64,000 nucleotides of DNA from Pholiota molesta (GCA_014925825.1 JACGCK010000014.1:186001-250000); one strand, 5' to 3'; shown: positions 47,866-60,040, counted from the stretch's first letter. The notes: a model not told the origin generated them from the letters alone. Program-made: numbers and translations.

Positions 47866-49661
47866 TCACACGTACGGAGTCCCATAGTACTGGCTGATCA
47901 GCGCAGCGACGGCCGCGGCGCCCGTGTTCTGCGCCAGCCACCCGAGCAAGGTGGCGTTGGGGTCGTCTACGTCTTCCTCCGTTGGTCCACTTGATGCTGA
48001 CGAGGCAGTAGGATGCGTGGGATGCTGCGAGGGAGAAGACGACGACGCTGATGCAGGTCCAGGCCAAATCGACGACGATGGTGCCATGAGACTCGAGGAC
48101 GGCAGAGGAGATGCGCCGGCGGACATTGTTGGTGTGTAGCTTATATTCGTGTCAGCCATAATCTCGGGCATTGACAGCTGAACACCGCTGTCTAGCTCGG
48201 GTGACGACGACGACGACGAGTGGCCGGCAAGACATTCTGTGGACGCGGAAGTGAGTGCGAACGGCAAGGATGCTGACGGTGAGGGCGCAGACGACGAGGA
48301 CGACGGCGAGGATGCGGATAACGAGGTCGGCGACGATAACGACGGTGACAACGCATTTTCGAGCGTTGAAAACGGGGAGATGCACGATAATGACAGCGAT
48401 AACGGCGAGGTAACGTACCCTGACACCGTTAATGAGAAACCTCCATTCATTTGCGTCGCGGCAGTGATTAGCATCTGTGCATCATTGGCATATGCCTCTG
48501 TCGTTTCTTGCTGTGAGCCACTCGCAGCCATATTAGTGGCGCCATTTTGCTGGCGCAGTACTGAAGGGGGTGCCACTGGCAGCTCTCCGATGTTGGGGTG
48601 TGCGAACACCGGACCATAGGCCATGCCATCTAGCCTCATATCGAACGCGCTCGGGGCGTCGAGCCACTGCGCAGGCGAATGATACACTCCAGGCGATATC
48701 AATGTTGGTGGAGCCGCTACGTTCGATGTGGTTCCATAGGCGTGGGGCCAGAGCATATGAGCGCCTTCATAGTGGGACGGCATTGGCGAATACGCGGTCG
48801 ATGTTGGCGATGAGCTCGATGAGCTGGCGTTGTTTGGTGTAGCTCCATACGTGATATTGAAATCTTCAAGCCTAGCTCAATGGTCAGTCTATTTCTTTTT
48901 TACGTCCGACTGCATTTGACTTGCATTGCCGACCCCCGCCTCGGATCTCCTTTTTCCTTTTCCTGGAGCCTCTCGGGACTCGACGGTTCTCGGTATGTTC
49001 GTTCGCCGAATGGGTGGAAAAGACTGTCGTAAAACACTCAGGCTGATGGTGACATGTTTAACTGGGCTCAACTCACTATATCTCCCCACTTTTAGGATGG
49101 CCATCCGGCTGCAGATTCCTAGCACAATGGTTAGACTACCGTTGAAGGGTGGGATCATATCTAACATACATCTGGGAGGGGGTTGAGACCTCATGGGACT
49201 CGACTCTTCCGTCAAGTGTGCTGGTGATCTGGCTGGCACCTACGGCGCTCCCAGATCTCTTTTGTTTTGTATGGTTCCGCCCTTGGGGGGAATCATCTGT
49301 GCTTCGCCTAGTTTCTGTTTGCCAAGCGAGTCAAACCTGGCTATTTGGGGAAGCAGCTTGTTTACTCACCGTCGTCATTCGTAGTAGCCAGGGGCTGCCG
49401 CTGCGGGAGCACCATCCGCCCACCCCCATCCCCCGATGCCAGAGGGCGATTTTGCTCGGTGTGACGCGACATTAAGGGACCAGCTGCAGCTTCAGCTCGC
49501 CCCTCTGTGCGTGTTTCTGTCGTCACAGAGCCTCCGTTTTGCTGCGCTTTCGTGTCTTCTGCGTCCATTTGTATCTCGCGGCGCAACTGGAGGAGTTGGC
49601 GCTGTTGGCTCCTCGGGCTTTCTGCTTCACTAAGAGAGTGTTTGTGTTTGCCGCGATTCAT
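47866..49661 (-). CDS. Gene B2: inverted paralogue of gene B1
   Basis: Exons 49661-49370, 49314-49170, 49118-49077, 49023-48925 and 48871-47866 join to 527 codons, the same plan as B1. The fourth intron (48924-48872) begins GCAAGT where B1 has GTAAGT: a GC-AG intron, still plausible for splicing. The N-terminus is again basic (MNRGKHKHSLSEAESPRS) and the last exon is Ser/Thr/Pro-rich with the conserved end LLGWLAQNT and ALISQYYGTPY. The stop comes right after TPYV, while a downstream frame (to 47534) stays open in this copy only. Unknown function. Confidence 0.7.
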
Positions 49662-50363
49662 GGGGAGAATGGGGAGTTTGTCGGAGTTTTTTTTTTCGCT
49701 TGTCTCGCTTCTTTATACTGTACCTATTCGGTTGGATCCCCGTGGACCCTGTCCCTCCACAATGCGTTGCTTGGAATGCGATCCGCTCTAACTCGCGAAG
49801 CGGTCGTCCTGTACGCCCTGGGAGGTTGCCCCCCACTACATACCAGGCCGTTTCCTACAATGACAGTATCTGCGAGAAAAAAATGCATCTTGCATCCCTA
49901 CCTCAGAAACGCGAAGCATTTCTTTTTTCGACAAAGGTCCTGGCAATTGTTCGTCATGGTAGAGGGCACCCATTTTAGGGCCTCTGTTGTACTTTCTAGA
50001 TGCTGAGAAACATCCTATGGTTGAGAGGGTTGTAACTAATGCTTAATGGGCCAAGTGCAAGCGTCTAGGGATGACAATGACATTAAGAAATAACCTAAAT
50101 TCAAGCGCTGCGTGATAAATCTGGGCCTGAATGACAAGAAATGTACAGTTGATGCACTACTAAAAATATATACAAGTAGCTTGCGTCTTTACTGCAGTGG
50201 CAACATGTAGAAAGTTTTCCTTATTGCTATGTAGAAAAATTTGTCTCAACTCACTCAACTAGATTTTGAGAATACATACGCTATAAATTACACAAATGAA
50301 AGGTAATATAGATGGTTCTGTAGAATAGGAAATTATATGGTCAGAAGTGGAATTCATTATCAT

Positions 50364-51997
50364 TCAACGATGATAAGTCAGTAGGATCTGCGAGATGCTT
50401 CGACGGTGACGATGATGATGATGATAATACCGATGCTCCGCTGTGAGGTGGGGCGCTGATTCATTGACGAAGCCGCTCCGATTTCGTGCCCAAATCAGCC
50501 TGCGGTTGAAACTTGACGTACCCCCATTCCTAGCATACGATAAGACCACGATACAAGGGCAGACTACATTTAACTTACATCAGGGAGTGTGTTGGTGTTG
50601 AGTGCCCCTGGAGCTCAGCCCTTCTGTTCTGGGTGCTGGTGATCTGTTGAGCTGGCCAGCGCCAACGGTGATCTCAAGTTGACCTCTAGGTTTCGCCTGC
50701 GAATGGGGCTGATATTGTAGCTGCCGAGTATATGTCCTGTTATTGATAGTAGAGTCAGTACGATATCATCTCTGTCGCTGATGGATATGGTACAAACTTG
50801 AACGATGATTATTGTCTATATGCTGAAGAGCGGCGTCGGGCCCGCCACCATACGGCGGCGCGGTGTCAATGGGATGGGGAGGCGCATTTTGAAACATTGC
50901 GCGATTAAGGCAGGACACGAGTATACTCGCGAGTCTCGCGGATCCTTACTCGCAAGTATTGAAGTACTAAAATCTCATACTTGGATCCGTACAAGTAGTT
51001 TCCCACGGATGACTCGGATCCGCGAGTATTTACTCACAAGTATTGGCAAGTATGCAAGTACTTGTTGCCTTACAAGTAGAGATGAGTACTTACAGGTAAA
51101 CTTGCAAGTACTTGCAAAGAGTCATGTATTAAATAAATTGTATAGACTTATAGAACTCTAAAAGTCCTTTCGAACGATGCCAAGATTGTATTTTTAGCAT
51201 AAGAATTGACAAAGTTATTAATAATTTGATTTAAGTAAGTACTTTGGGCATCTAAAAACGCTTTTACCTGCAGTTCAAACGTTAACCGCCCGTACCTTTT
51301 GCAAACTTGCACATAAATAAAAGACATGTAGATCCACAGGATACAATTTAGAACTTAATATTTGAGCAACATTCGGCTGAGCTATAGTAGTATCTATGTT
51401 TTCTACTCTTTTTGACTACTTTAAAGACGCTTTTGCCTATGCTTCGTTTAATATAGCCATCGCCCTTTCGCAAATTGGCGTACAGTTAGATATTTAAACT
51501 ACCTTTTTAACAAGCATATGACCATAATATTTGGCTGAGAATTGATTGAGATATTACAAAATGCGCTCAACCACTGCATTGGCTAGTATTTTAGTTGTTT
51601 CTCACTCATTTCTCCACCGATTTTTGTCTTCTCTGAATTATACTACCCAGATATTACCATGTCAAATACTTCTTAGAGTCACAATTAGATAAAATTTAGC
51701 AATATGATTATTAATGCCATAGAGAATTAAATATATCAATATCCACAAGTACTTGCACAAGTATTTGCTATCCCGGAAATCCATACTCGGATCCGGACAT
51801 ACCCGTGGGAACGAGTGATCCGGATCCGCGAGTCAGTATACTTGCAAGTATTCCCACGAGTCGACTCACAGGTACCTGCAAGTAGACACTACTCGTGTCC
51901 AGCCTTATGCGCGATGCCTGAGATCGAAGGAGCCTTGGTGGTATGGTGGATGAGGGAAATCTTTTGAGTGTAATATCTGTCCTTAAATTCGAGCCAT
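50364..51997 (-). pseudogene. Gene C (right), broken by stop codon and hAT insertion
   Basis: Counterpart of 12167-12781. The start region (ATG 51997) has TAA at codon 5 where the left copy has CAA. The first exon is split by the 1002-bp element 50906-51907. The last exon (50549-50364) is open and His/Arg-rich (EHRYYHHHHRHRRSISQ). It is clearly non-functional in its present form. Confidence 0.5.
50906..51907. mobile_element. Non-autonomous hAT-like element 1
   Basis: 1002 bp with 18-bp terminal inverted repeats (TAAGGCAGGACACGAGTA against TAAGGCTGGACACGAGTA) and an 8-bp target duplication TGCGCGAT at 50898-50905 and 51908-51915. The matching left site (ATCGCGCA, 12249-12256) is empty. The ends hold many cttgcaagta and gatccgcgagta motifs, like transposase-binding repeats. 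The core is AT-rich and has no transposase frame, so it would need one in trans. An 8-bp duplication is typical of the hAT superfamily. Confidence 0.9.
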
Positions 51998-52722
51998 GCT
52001 TTATACTGTTGCAACTTGCACGATCTGTTATCTACGTTCCATCATCGTTCAACGACCTCGAAATACTTGTTTCATGGTGATTTTTTGAATATGCCAACGT
52101 CCACTTGACCTCGCAATTACAATAACAACAAGCAGCAGTCAATCACTCGTGGTTCAGAAATGATGTAGCGATGAGATTTGATTTTTCCTAAACTATCGAA
52201 CAATGGACTCAAGATGCTCTAGTAGCAAGATATTAAACGCGGTTTATTACACATGTATCGGTACTTGATCGGCACCATACATCCCCTCGAAGATCCCTAA
52301 AAAGAGAATGACCATCTGTGCCACTCAACTCGGTCGGCTATTGTTCGAACAAAAAAGTTTCGCAGAAGGAGTGGCACAGCTAGATCTGAAGATTTATTCA
52401 GGCCGAAGATCGGGCAGACAATGGGCGAGGGGGGAGGAATCATACAGAACGATAACGGCGATGTAGACGTCGCGCGATCCCGAGATAATGCTGCGGAAAG
52501 GACAAGAGGCACGAAACAATACCGAGCTCACGGATCTCGGACGGACGCAACGAGAGTGCCGGGGATCATACGCAAGCAATGGATTCTCAAGGAGCGATAC
52601 GTACGTGCCCGTGCAGGCAGGCGCCATCTCACTTGAATGCACTAACGCACGCATCACTGCTAACTGTGGTACCTACACGCGAGCATAATAAACGAACACC
52701 GCACTTCGGATGATGCGATGGC

Positions 52723-53233
52723 ACTAGTGTCTGGTGATATCATGCATGAAATCCTGGTAGTTCGCCAGGAAAGAAGTTGCATCCAGCCTGGTAACTCAGC
52801 TAGCATAGCCACCCCACCTATCTGGCTTTGAATCTTTCCACTCTAGGCAGGTGGTCTGTGCTAGTCACTGGGTGCTGTGATGGTGATCACTGGATGCTGT
52901 GCACTTGCTCACCATGCTCAACAGTGCCCAGCACTCCTCGTCGCTGTTGTCAGGGTCATCCCAAAATGGAAATTCCCAAAATAACATTTTTCTAATATTG
53001 CTGGCATTGCACCTGGGCAGCTGGTCCACTCTGTTTGGGGCCCACTGGGACCATTTTATACCTGTAGATGCGGAATTTTATTCTGAATACAGCTGTGAAA
53101 TTTTCATATTTATAGCTGCATTGGTTCACGCGCTAGACACGAATTACTGATGGTGTAAAATTGGCGCCCACAAAGAATATTCCTTTCCTCCTTAACCGCG
53201 GCATCGTTTTGCATGATCTTAGGTTGTATCTAG
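52723..53233. other. Unassigned sequence, no gene
   Basis: No homology to the left arm after 52722. It contains short inverted motifs (ctggtg and caccag-like) around 52735-52920 and an unsupported 83-codon frame (52899-53150). Confidence 0.35.
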
Positions 53234-54800
53234 AGGTATTAAATGCGCGCTTCTAACGCGTCCATGATCATAATTTGACGTCCGTTGCTTGCTCCATAAA
53301 ACAGCCCGCACGAATTTACGCTCGCACCGCTTTAGCGCCGGCCACGCTTTAAATATTTGCGCGCATATTATACCATAAAATAGCTTAATATTACACCTTT
53401 CCAATGATATACTACTCGTGTGTATTGGACTACTGTACGCGACCTTATTTACAAAATGGTTGTTTTCATATAGCATAGGAACCAAAAATCGCATCAGCGA
53501 GCGCTTAGGTGCGTTGTCATCTTCTAGATTTATGGAATTTAATGACACACTGACTATATGGGTCAGAGCCCGGGAAGGCACTGAACCAGCTGCTGGGCTG
53601 GCATGAATATTGGCTGGCTGGCTGGAAGAATTCTATATTTAGCGTTCGGACCGAGCACGTGTCTGTCGGCTGTGTGCCCTCCCCCCCTCCCTCCTCCTCT
53701 TTTCCTCCACACCCACTGCACCGTTTGGCTTCATTTAAGATGGTACTTTTAGGTATTAAATACGCGCTTTTAACGCGTGTATAACCATAATTTTACGGTG
53801 CTTTGTCGCTCCGTAAAATAGCCCGCGCGAATGGCACTTGCACCGCTTTAGCGCCGGCCACGCCCTGAATATTTGCGCGCATATTATACCATAAAATAGC
53901 TTAATATTACACCTTTCCAATGATATACTATTCGTGTGTATTGGATTACTGTACGCGACCTTATTTACAAAATGGTTGTTTTCATATAGCATAGGAACCA
54001 AAAATCGCATCAGCGAGCGCTTAGGTGCGTTGTCATCTTCTAAATTTATGGGATTTAATTACACACTGATTATATAGGTCAGAGCCCGGGAAGGCACTGA
54101 ACCAGCTGCTGGGCTGGCATGAATATTGGCTGGCTGGCTGGAAGAATTCTATATTTAGCGTTCGGACCGAGCACGTGTCTGTCGGCTGTGTGCCCTCCCC
54201 TCCTCCCTCCTCCTCTTTTCCTCCACACCCACTGCACCGTTTGGCTTCATTTAAAATGGTACTTTGAGGTATTAAATACGCGCTCTTAACGCGTGTATAA
54301 CCATAATTTTACGGTGCTTTGTCGCTCCGTAAAATAGCCCGCGCGAATGGCACTCGCACCGCTTTAGCGCCGGCCACGCTTTGAATATCCGTGCGCCAAT
54401 TACATTACAAAATAGCTCAATAACACACCTTTTTAACAATACCTTATTTGTATTTATTGAAAAATGTCTTGCAGCCCTATAAAAGAAATGGTTGTTCATA
54501 AATAGCGCAGGCAGTATTTACTGTACCGCCGTGTGCCTACGTGCATTGGAATCTTCCAGATTTATTGAATTTATTAATGTCTCCATTATAAAAATTGGGG
54601 ACTAGGAAGGTGGTGAATCAGAAACTGGGCATTACTTTGCTAGCCGGAATGACGCTATATTTAGCATGCCATGGCTTTGCTGGCTTGACCGGCATTTCCG
54701 GGCATGGACCGGTGGTGTCCTCCCACTCTCCCAAATCTTGAATTTTCGATTTCTCTCCCCTTTTCTCATTCTATCCCTTCGTTTTCTGCTTCAGTATTTT
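53234..54800. repeat. Three tandem units of about 517 bp
   Basis: Units begin with aggtattaaat at 53234, 53751 and 54267 (periods 517 and 516). The first two are very similar throughout (for example gagcccgggaaggcactgaa and ggctggctggctggaag). The third matches closely for about 120 bp and is then clearly diverged. Minus-strand open frames (53581-53219, 54010-53756, 54499-54272) repeat with the unit and have no recognisable domain. No terminal features of an LTR or inverted-repeat element were seen. Confidence 0.8.
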
Positions 54801-54953
54801 GTACAGGGGGTGTGGGCTATCAGATAAAAATTAAAAAGTTCAATCAATTGAAGATAAGATAAAGTAAGATAACAAATAGTATGCAACCTGACAAAAAACA
54901 AAACATTTAAGAAGATGCTTGTAAGATACGGTAAGGTAGAAGCTAAAATAATA

Positions 54954-57416
54954 TTAGCAGAAGGTCAACTTGCAAATTGTGATGGATATATACAAGTCAG
55001 GTTTGTATGTCACTGATCTAGCACGGGCTATCCAGGCAGTGACACAAGGCGGGCGCCCTGCGCTTCCAAGTTTCGCCTGCTCTTCATAGCCCGAATCCTT
55101 TTCGAAGTGCGCCCACGCCCTTACTAGCTGTACCCAAGATGGCCCGAGATCGTTCGAAAGAAGCATCTGGTATGCTTTTAAGAACCAATCTGGACAACCA
55201 GCAAGTTGCTCCTGAGTCAGAGGGGCAGTTGATTCAACGGCTGGCATGCTGGAGTCAAGGTCCAATGGGATTCCGGTAGTGGCAACGGCTGACGGGGCTG
55301 GGGCATGACCTACGGCACTGGTTGTGCCTTGAACGGACCCGCCATTTATCCCTTTAATCCTCGAGGACCTCAGACGTTTCCTAGGTGGGCTAGACTCGGG
55401 ATCATTGGGCTTCGCAAGACTGTCCTCGTCTTCATCGGAACATGGACGTTTGGGCAAGGCTACTTCTTCAGCCGAAGGCAAAGTAGGTGGCATTGGCGCT
55501 GGCTTCTGAGGCGCCGTCGTTGCAAACAAGCCTTGGGATCGCATCGCCGGCAGAGCGCGCTGTGGTGTCGCTGAAAAACCTCGATCCGCTGGCGCAGATA
55601 AGGCAGAAGGCGCCAGCACCAGCAACGCGCAGGAAGGCGCCAGAACCGGCGACGCGTAGGGCGATGGTGCTGGCGAAGGCACAGCTGACAGACAGGGCGA
55701 AGGAGTGGGGGGTGGCAAGGCACATGGCGCCGGTGCTGGCGATGGACAGCACGAAGGAGTGGAAGGTGGCGAGGCAAAGAGCGACGGCGCTGGCGAAGGC
55801 GCCGCTGATAGGCATGACAAAGGAGGGTGGGATGGTGAGGCAAAGGGAGATTGCAAGGCATAGAATGACAGTGCTGGCAAAGGCATGGCTGGCAAAGGAG
55901 GGGGGTACTTCCCTAGCAAAGTCTCTGAATGCGGCGCAGCCTGCAAAGGCGTTTGTGGGATCGACTCCATTGGCGGCTTCGCCAAGCGGTTGAGCGAAGA
56001 TAGCGGGTCACGTTGGCTTGTCCTGCTAATGGGGGGCCCGAATTTGGCTGGGATTTGGGACGTCAAGGACGGCGACGGCGTTTCAGGCTCATTGAGGTTA
56101 CCCGGCGCGCGAGCGACCTTCACGTAGGCAATGGAGTCTTCCATGGAATTGATACTGAAATCGCCGCCGTCTAATCGGAGGACATCCGCAAGCGATACGG
56201 TAGTCGGATCCACAAGGGCAGCTGCGCGACAATCTTCAATGGCTACACACAGAATTGGTGAGAAATATCACTTCAACAAGAAAGGAAAACTTACTATAGC
56301 ACTTCTTTAGAAAGTTACCGAAGATTGGCATCACAAACGCCTTATATGCTTGTCTCTCGGCCCTTCCGAAGTTCATCTTGATGTTGCCAACGGTTTCTCC
56401 CGAATGAAAACTACAAGATGGGATGAGATTCAGAACGGCAAGCAAATATGGTCAAAAACGTACCTCATCATGTTCAAGCGACCTTGATCGGCGGGCTCAG
56501 GACCGCCGACGAGGAGAGTAGCTTTCCACCCTGTATAGTCGGCAATTAAATCCAAGATGGGCTGAACGAAAGTTGGAAGGCCTTTCAAAACGCTGTGAAA
56601 GGCTGTTGAGAATACAAGAAGGATTTCCTTGAGAGAAGTATGACTTACTGTTGGCAATCTGCAGGATCCGATGAAGGCGGGGCGTTCAAAGCCTCTTCAA
56701 TTCTCTCTAGTGCCGCGCGATGCTCCTCAGCAGCTTCGTTCTCGTAGTCCTTCCTTTCCTCCTCATCAAGCTCCGCGAAGCACTCCTTGTAGACTTTAGT
56801 TCGAAGCGCCGCTCTGTTTTTCAAGGGGGTATTGTCGGTCTTCACGCGGTCCTCGTAAATGGGGTCCGCGAACTGTCGGTTTCGCTGACCCCACAGGATG
56901 TAGGCCGTTTTCATGCGGGGCTTCTTCACAGGAATTCCGGCCAGCTTAGCCAATAGCACGGTCATAGGATCCTCTGAACCGACGGTGATATGTTTTGTTG
57001 AATTTTCGTCCTTGGCGTATTGGTAGGCAAGACGCCGTGTGATTTGCTATCCAAACGAGAGGCGTAAGACAGAAGAATAGAAACAGAACTCGAAGACGTA
57101 CGCCTTTGCGGAATTTCAAGAGCTTCACTTGCCCATCATATATGATTTGAGCAGCCTTGAAGGCCTCATCGTCGAGAATTGCCTGATCAGGCGGAATAAA
57201 ATCTTGGTCGGGGGCGTTGTCATCTACTTGGGCCAGAAAATCGGCACTAGGTTCCACAGTATGTAGCAAAGACATCGGGTAACACTTGAAATAGCGGCGC
57301 TGAATGTCGGCAACAGTGTCTGCAGCATGATTTCCAGCCACTGCGTCCGCGTAGAGTGCGCTCTGTGCGGAGAGAAACTCCTTGCGCGTGCCAAAGAACG
57401 CTCCGGGATTGACCAT
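54954..57416 (-). CDS. HMG-box-like protein of an agaricomycete expanded family
   Basis: Exons 57416-57102, 57046-56649, 56592-56464, 56410-56295 and 56242-54954 give 748 codons. It starts MVNPGAFFGTRKEFL, a beginning I associate with a family expanded in mushroom genomes. Residues about 146-215 (KKPRMKTAYILWGQRNRQ to YENEAAEEHR) resemble an HMG-box-like DNA-binding region. Residues about 390-530 are a Pro/Ser/Ala low-complexity stretch with repeated APSP units. A basic nuclear-signal-like PPRKRLRSSR follows, and a conserved C-terminal region (CPDWFLKAYQ to TAWIARARS). It probably acts in the nucleus. Together with the TET/JBP-like gene it suggests a transposon-linked module; that link is inference. 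The last 18 residues may be read-through of an unrecognised intron. Confidence 0.65.
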
Positions 57417-57858
57417 AGTAATTGAATGAAATTAAAACGAGTGGGGGAATGGACGCTGGAGACTCGAGAGGCAACCAAGGGTAGAGTCTTAGAGAAATCA
57501 AAGAAATTTGGGCCAGACTAGAACGGGCTAATTGCCCCATTTTTGTTGGGATTTGTAGCACGATGTTTGACAGACGGACAACGGAGTGAAACGCGATCTG
57601 CGATTCCACAGGAGAGACACAGTAGTTGCGCAGAAAGACACAGTTGCGCAGAAGAAACTTGGGGAGCATACGCAATCCAGTTAGCGGCGTGCCTGTGTAA
57701 CATCAACGAGTCACGCGTGTCACAGATCTGAAGTTGCAGCCCTTCAATCCAAACCACACCCATGTCCGTGCACGGCAAATCTGAGATCTCGCTCCCTCGC
57801 TCCGTTCCTTTAAATGCCCGTTGCACAAACATCCAAGGCCCATCTCTGCATCCAACAT

Positions 57859-58940
57859 ATGCCGTCCCCACCTTCCAACACCTCCGACGAATCATTCAGC
57901 TCTGTTTCCGCCCAATCAACCATGTCCACAGCTTCTGACCAGTTCGACGAGGTCATTCCACGTGAGTATACACCTTTCTACTCCCCTTCCCTATTCTCAA
58001 AACTGATACATTCTGTGGCTTAGCGTCGAACACCGTGTTAAGCTTCTACCAGAAGTCAACCATGATCACCGGCAGACAAGTTCCTGTCAAGCACCCTAGA
58101 CGCGGTCAAGGTACGGCATATTACTTCGATATCTTCATCTCGCTGAACTTCAACGCCGTTTAGGACATTTTGTCTTCCAGAAGACGGTTAAAACCGAAGA
58201 GATGGTTATCCAGAACACTGCGACACCCCCAACTATCATGCTCGTAAAGTAGGCCTTTGTTCATCCCCATACCGCTTTCATGTATACTCAGTTCATTCAA
58301 AAATAGGGACCAGGGAGTTGCACCCAATGAAAAACTACCTACTGCCGTCGCGCCTATCGCCTCCGTTCCTGCGGCTGTACCCCAGGGCGTTCCCATCCTT
58401 AACCCCTTCTTCAGACCCAACAGAACTGCCAATGCTCCAGGCCCATCAAACAAGCGAGCTCGTAGACCTTCTATGGCTAATGCGGAGCATCCTGGCCGCA
58501 ATATATTACCTACTGCCCTCGCGCCTATCGCCTCCGTTCCTGCGGCTGTACCCCAGGGTGTTCCCATCCTTGACCCCTTCTTCAGACCCAACAGAACTGC
58601 CAATGCTCCAGGCCCATCGAACAAACGAGCTCGTAGACCTTCTGTGGCTGATGCGGAGCATCCTGGCCGCAAGTATATCCTCATCAGCAACGATGGGGGT
58701 AGAAAAGCGAAGGCCAAGGAGGTCATTCCCGCCGTTCGACGCAACACCACTCCCGTCAGACGCAACGCCGCTCCTGTCGGGTGCAAGTTCGCCCCCGCCG
58801 TCCGACACAACGCCTCTACCGCCATCGAACGCGAGGTCGCTCCCGGCGTCGAACGCGCAGCCACTGCCCCCGAACACGCTGACGAACTCGGCTCCCCAAT
58901 CGTCCTAGTTGAGGACAGCGAGAACGCCTTCAGTGCTTGA
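57859..58940 (+). CDS. Unknown protein with a 57-residue tandem repeat
   Basis: Exons 57859-57961, 58024-58110, 58164-58248 and 58307-58940 give 302 codons. The N-terminal part is Ser-rich (MPSPPSNTSDESFSS), followed by a conserved-looking core (SNTVLSFYQKS, PVKHPRRGQ, FVFQKTV, TPPTIMLV). The last exon holds two nearly identical 57-residue repeats (VAPIASVPAAVPQGVPIL, NKRARRPS) with NKRARRP nuclear-signal-like basic motifs, then an Arg/Ala-rich tail. It is transcribed divergently from the HMG-box-like gene (start codons 442 bp apart). No family recognised. An earlier in-frame ATG at 57814 is possible. Confidence 0.65.
58336..58677 (+). repeat. 171-bp in-frame tandem duplication
   Basis: Units 58336-58506 and 58507-58677 differ at only a few positions. 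The length is a multiple of three, so the frame is kept. Recent duplication inside the coding exon. Confidence 0.9.
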
Positions 58941-59553
58941 ACCACATTCCTCGAACATTTTCCCTCGAAAGCCCGTTGTGTTTCGTCTTGGAATATCTAC
59001 TTCTTCTCATACCCAGCCCGTCGTGTTTCGCCTTGGACTATTTACTTCTCATACCTAGCATACACTTTCTGTACCTAGCAAAAAATCTCATAAGCACTGA
59101 ATAAATTGGCTTGTTTCGCCATCAAACAAAACAATATCCTCTCTCGCAAATACTTGGCATCTAGATATATTTGGAATTGGGTTGGGGCATACAAATATTT
59201 AGCACCTATGTCATTGGAATGCAGAGATGCTGCAACAGGCTTAATAGGGCTTAATGAGCCTTCGGAATGACTTAATCTGTCAGATGTAATCCCCATTCAG
59301 AAATTTTGGTCATATAAAGATGTCTATTATAGCCGACCCCACCCTCTCAGCACGGACAAGAAGGCATTGGGTGGGCCATTGCCGTGTTTCAGAACAAATA
59401 TTCAGAATTCTCCGCCACCATAGATTTTTTTAGATTCCTTCCAGAACAAATCAGAGACGCCGTGAGGCCCATCAGCAAAAGGATCGTCGAATAGTACTGA
59501 AAGGAGATGTACTCTATTCATTCAAAGATTATTGCCGGATTCTCCACGGCGCC
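58941..59553. other. Intergenic, no gene
   Basis: Between two convergent genes. It contains a short repeated piece (cccgttgtgtttcgtcttgg and cccgtcgtgtttcgccttgg, near 58970 and 59010). No supported open frame. Confidence 0.4.
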
Positions 59554-60040
59554 TCAGACTTTTTTCTCCTGTCCGGTAGCGGCCTTTCGACGCTGACTGG
59601 GTGGGTGGAGCAACCCGGGTGAGAATTGCAGCTATAGAGTTGAAAAGAGGCCTTACCGACGCAGTTTCTCTTTGGCCCTGAGCTCGTCTCTATGATTTTC
59701 TCGGTGCGCTGCCCGTATCTGCTTACGGCGATCTTTGATTTCTTCCTGCTCGGCTTGAGGAAGTGTTTCGAATCGCCGTTTGTCCCTATGAAAAGTGGTA
59801 AGCAGCGCAAATGTTTGGATATTTGTAAATATGTGCTACCTATCCCTCCTCTCTTGGGCTTTTTGCCTCAACCGCTTCGAATTCCTGCTGGAAGGTGAGC
59901 ACTAGCAGGAGTGGTAGGTAACAAAATACTCACTTTAGATAGTAAACATTGTGTCGGCTGAGTTTAGGGCCATCTTCAGCGGCGGTAACATACGTTGCGG
60001 TATCGGGTTCCATTTTCTGGAGCAGTGAGCTTTTAACCAT
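59554..60040 (-). CDS. Short basic coiled-coil protein
   Basis: Exons 60040-59934, 59887-59840, 59785-59657 and 59596-59554 give 108 codons. All three introns are GT-AG (46-60 bp), and the frame only works when all are removed, which supports the model. After a short N-terminal part (MEPDTATYVTAAEDGPKLSR) the protein is a highly charged Arg/Lys/Glu helix (RDKRRFETLPQAEQEEIKDR and on), likely a coiled coil or nucleic-acid-binding helix. I recall similar small proteins in other mushroom genomes but cannot name a family. The start could also be at 60013. Confidence 0.6.

Larger units (their letters stand above)
47340..52722. repeat. Right copy of inverted B/C block
   Basis: Inverted counterpart of 11095-15615. 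It differs by the hAT-like element at 50906-51907 and by lacking the left-specific 333 bp. Similarity ends sharply at 52722 (ggcac), opposite left position about 11100. Confidence 0.75.

Noticed and set aside
53219..54499. Minus-strand frames in the 517-bp repeats as genes
   Set aside because: They recur only because the DNA repeats; no domain, and the third copy changes frame.
53234..54800. Repeats as LTRs of a retrotransposon
   Set aside because: Units are directly adjacent, with no TG...CA ends, primer site or internal coding region.
55487..55993. 168-codon plus-strand frame
   Set aside because: Reverse of the Pro/Ser/Ala low-complexity stretch of the HMG-box-like gene.
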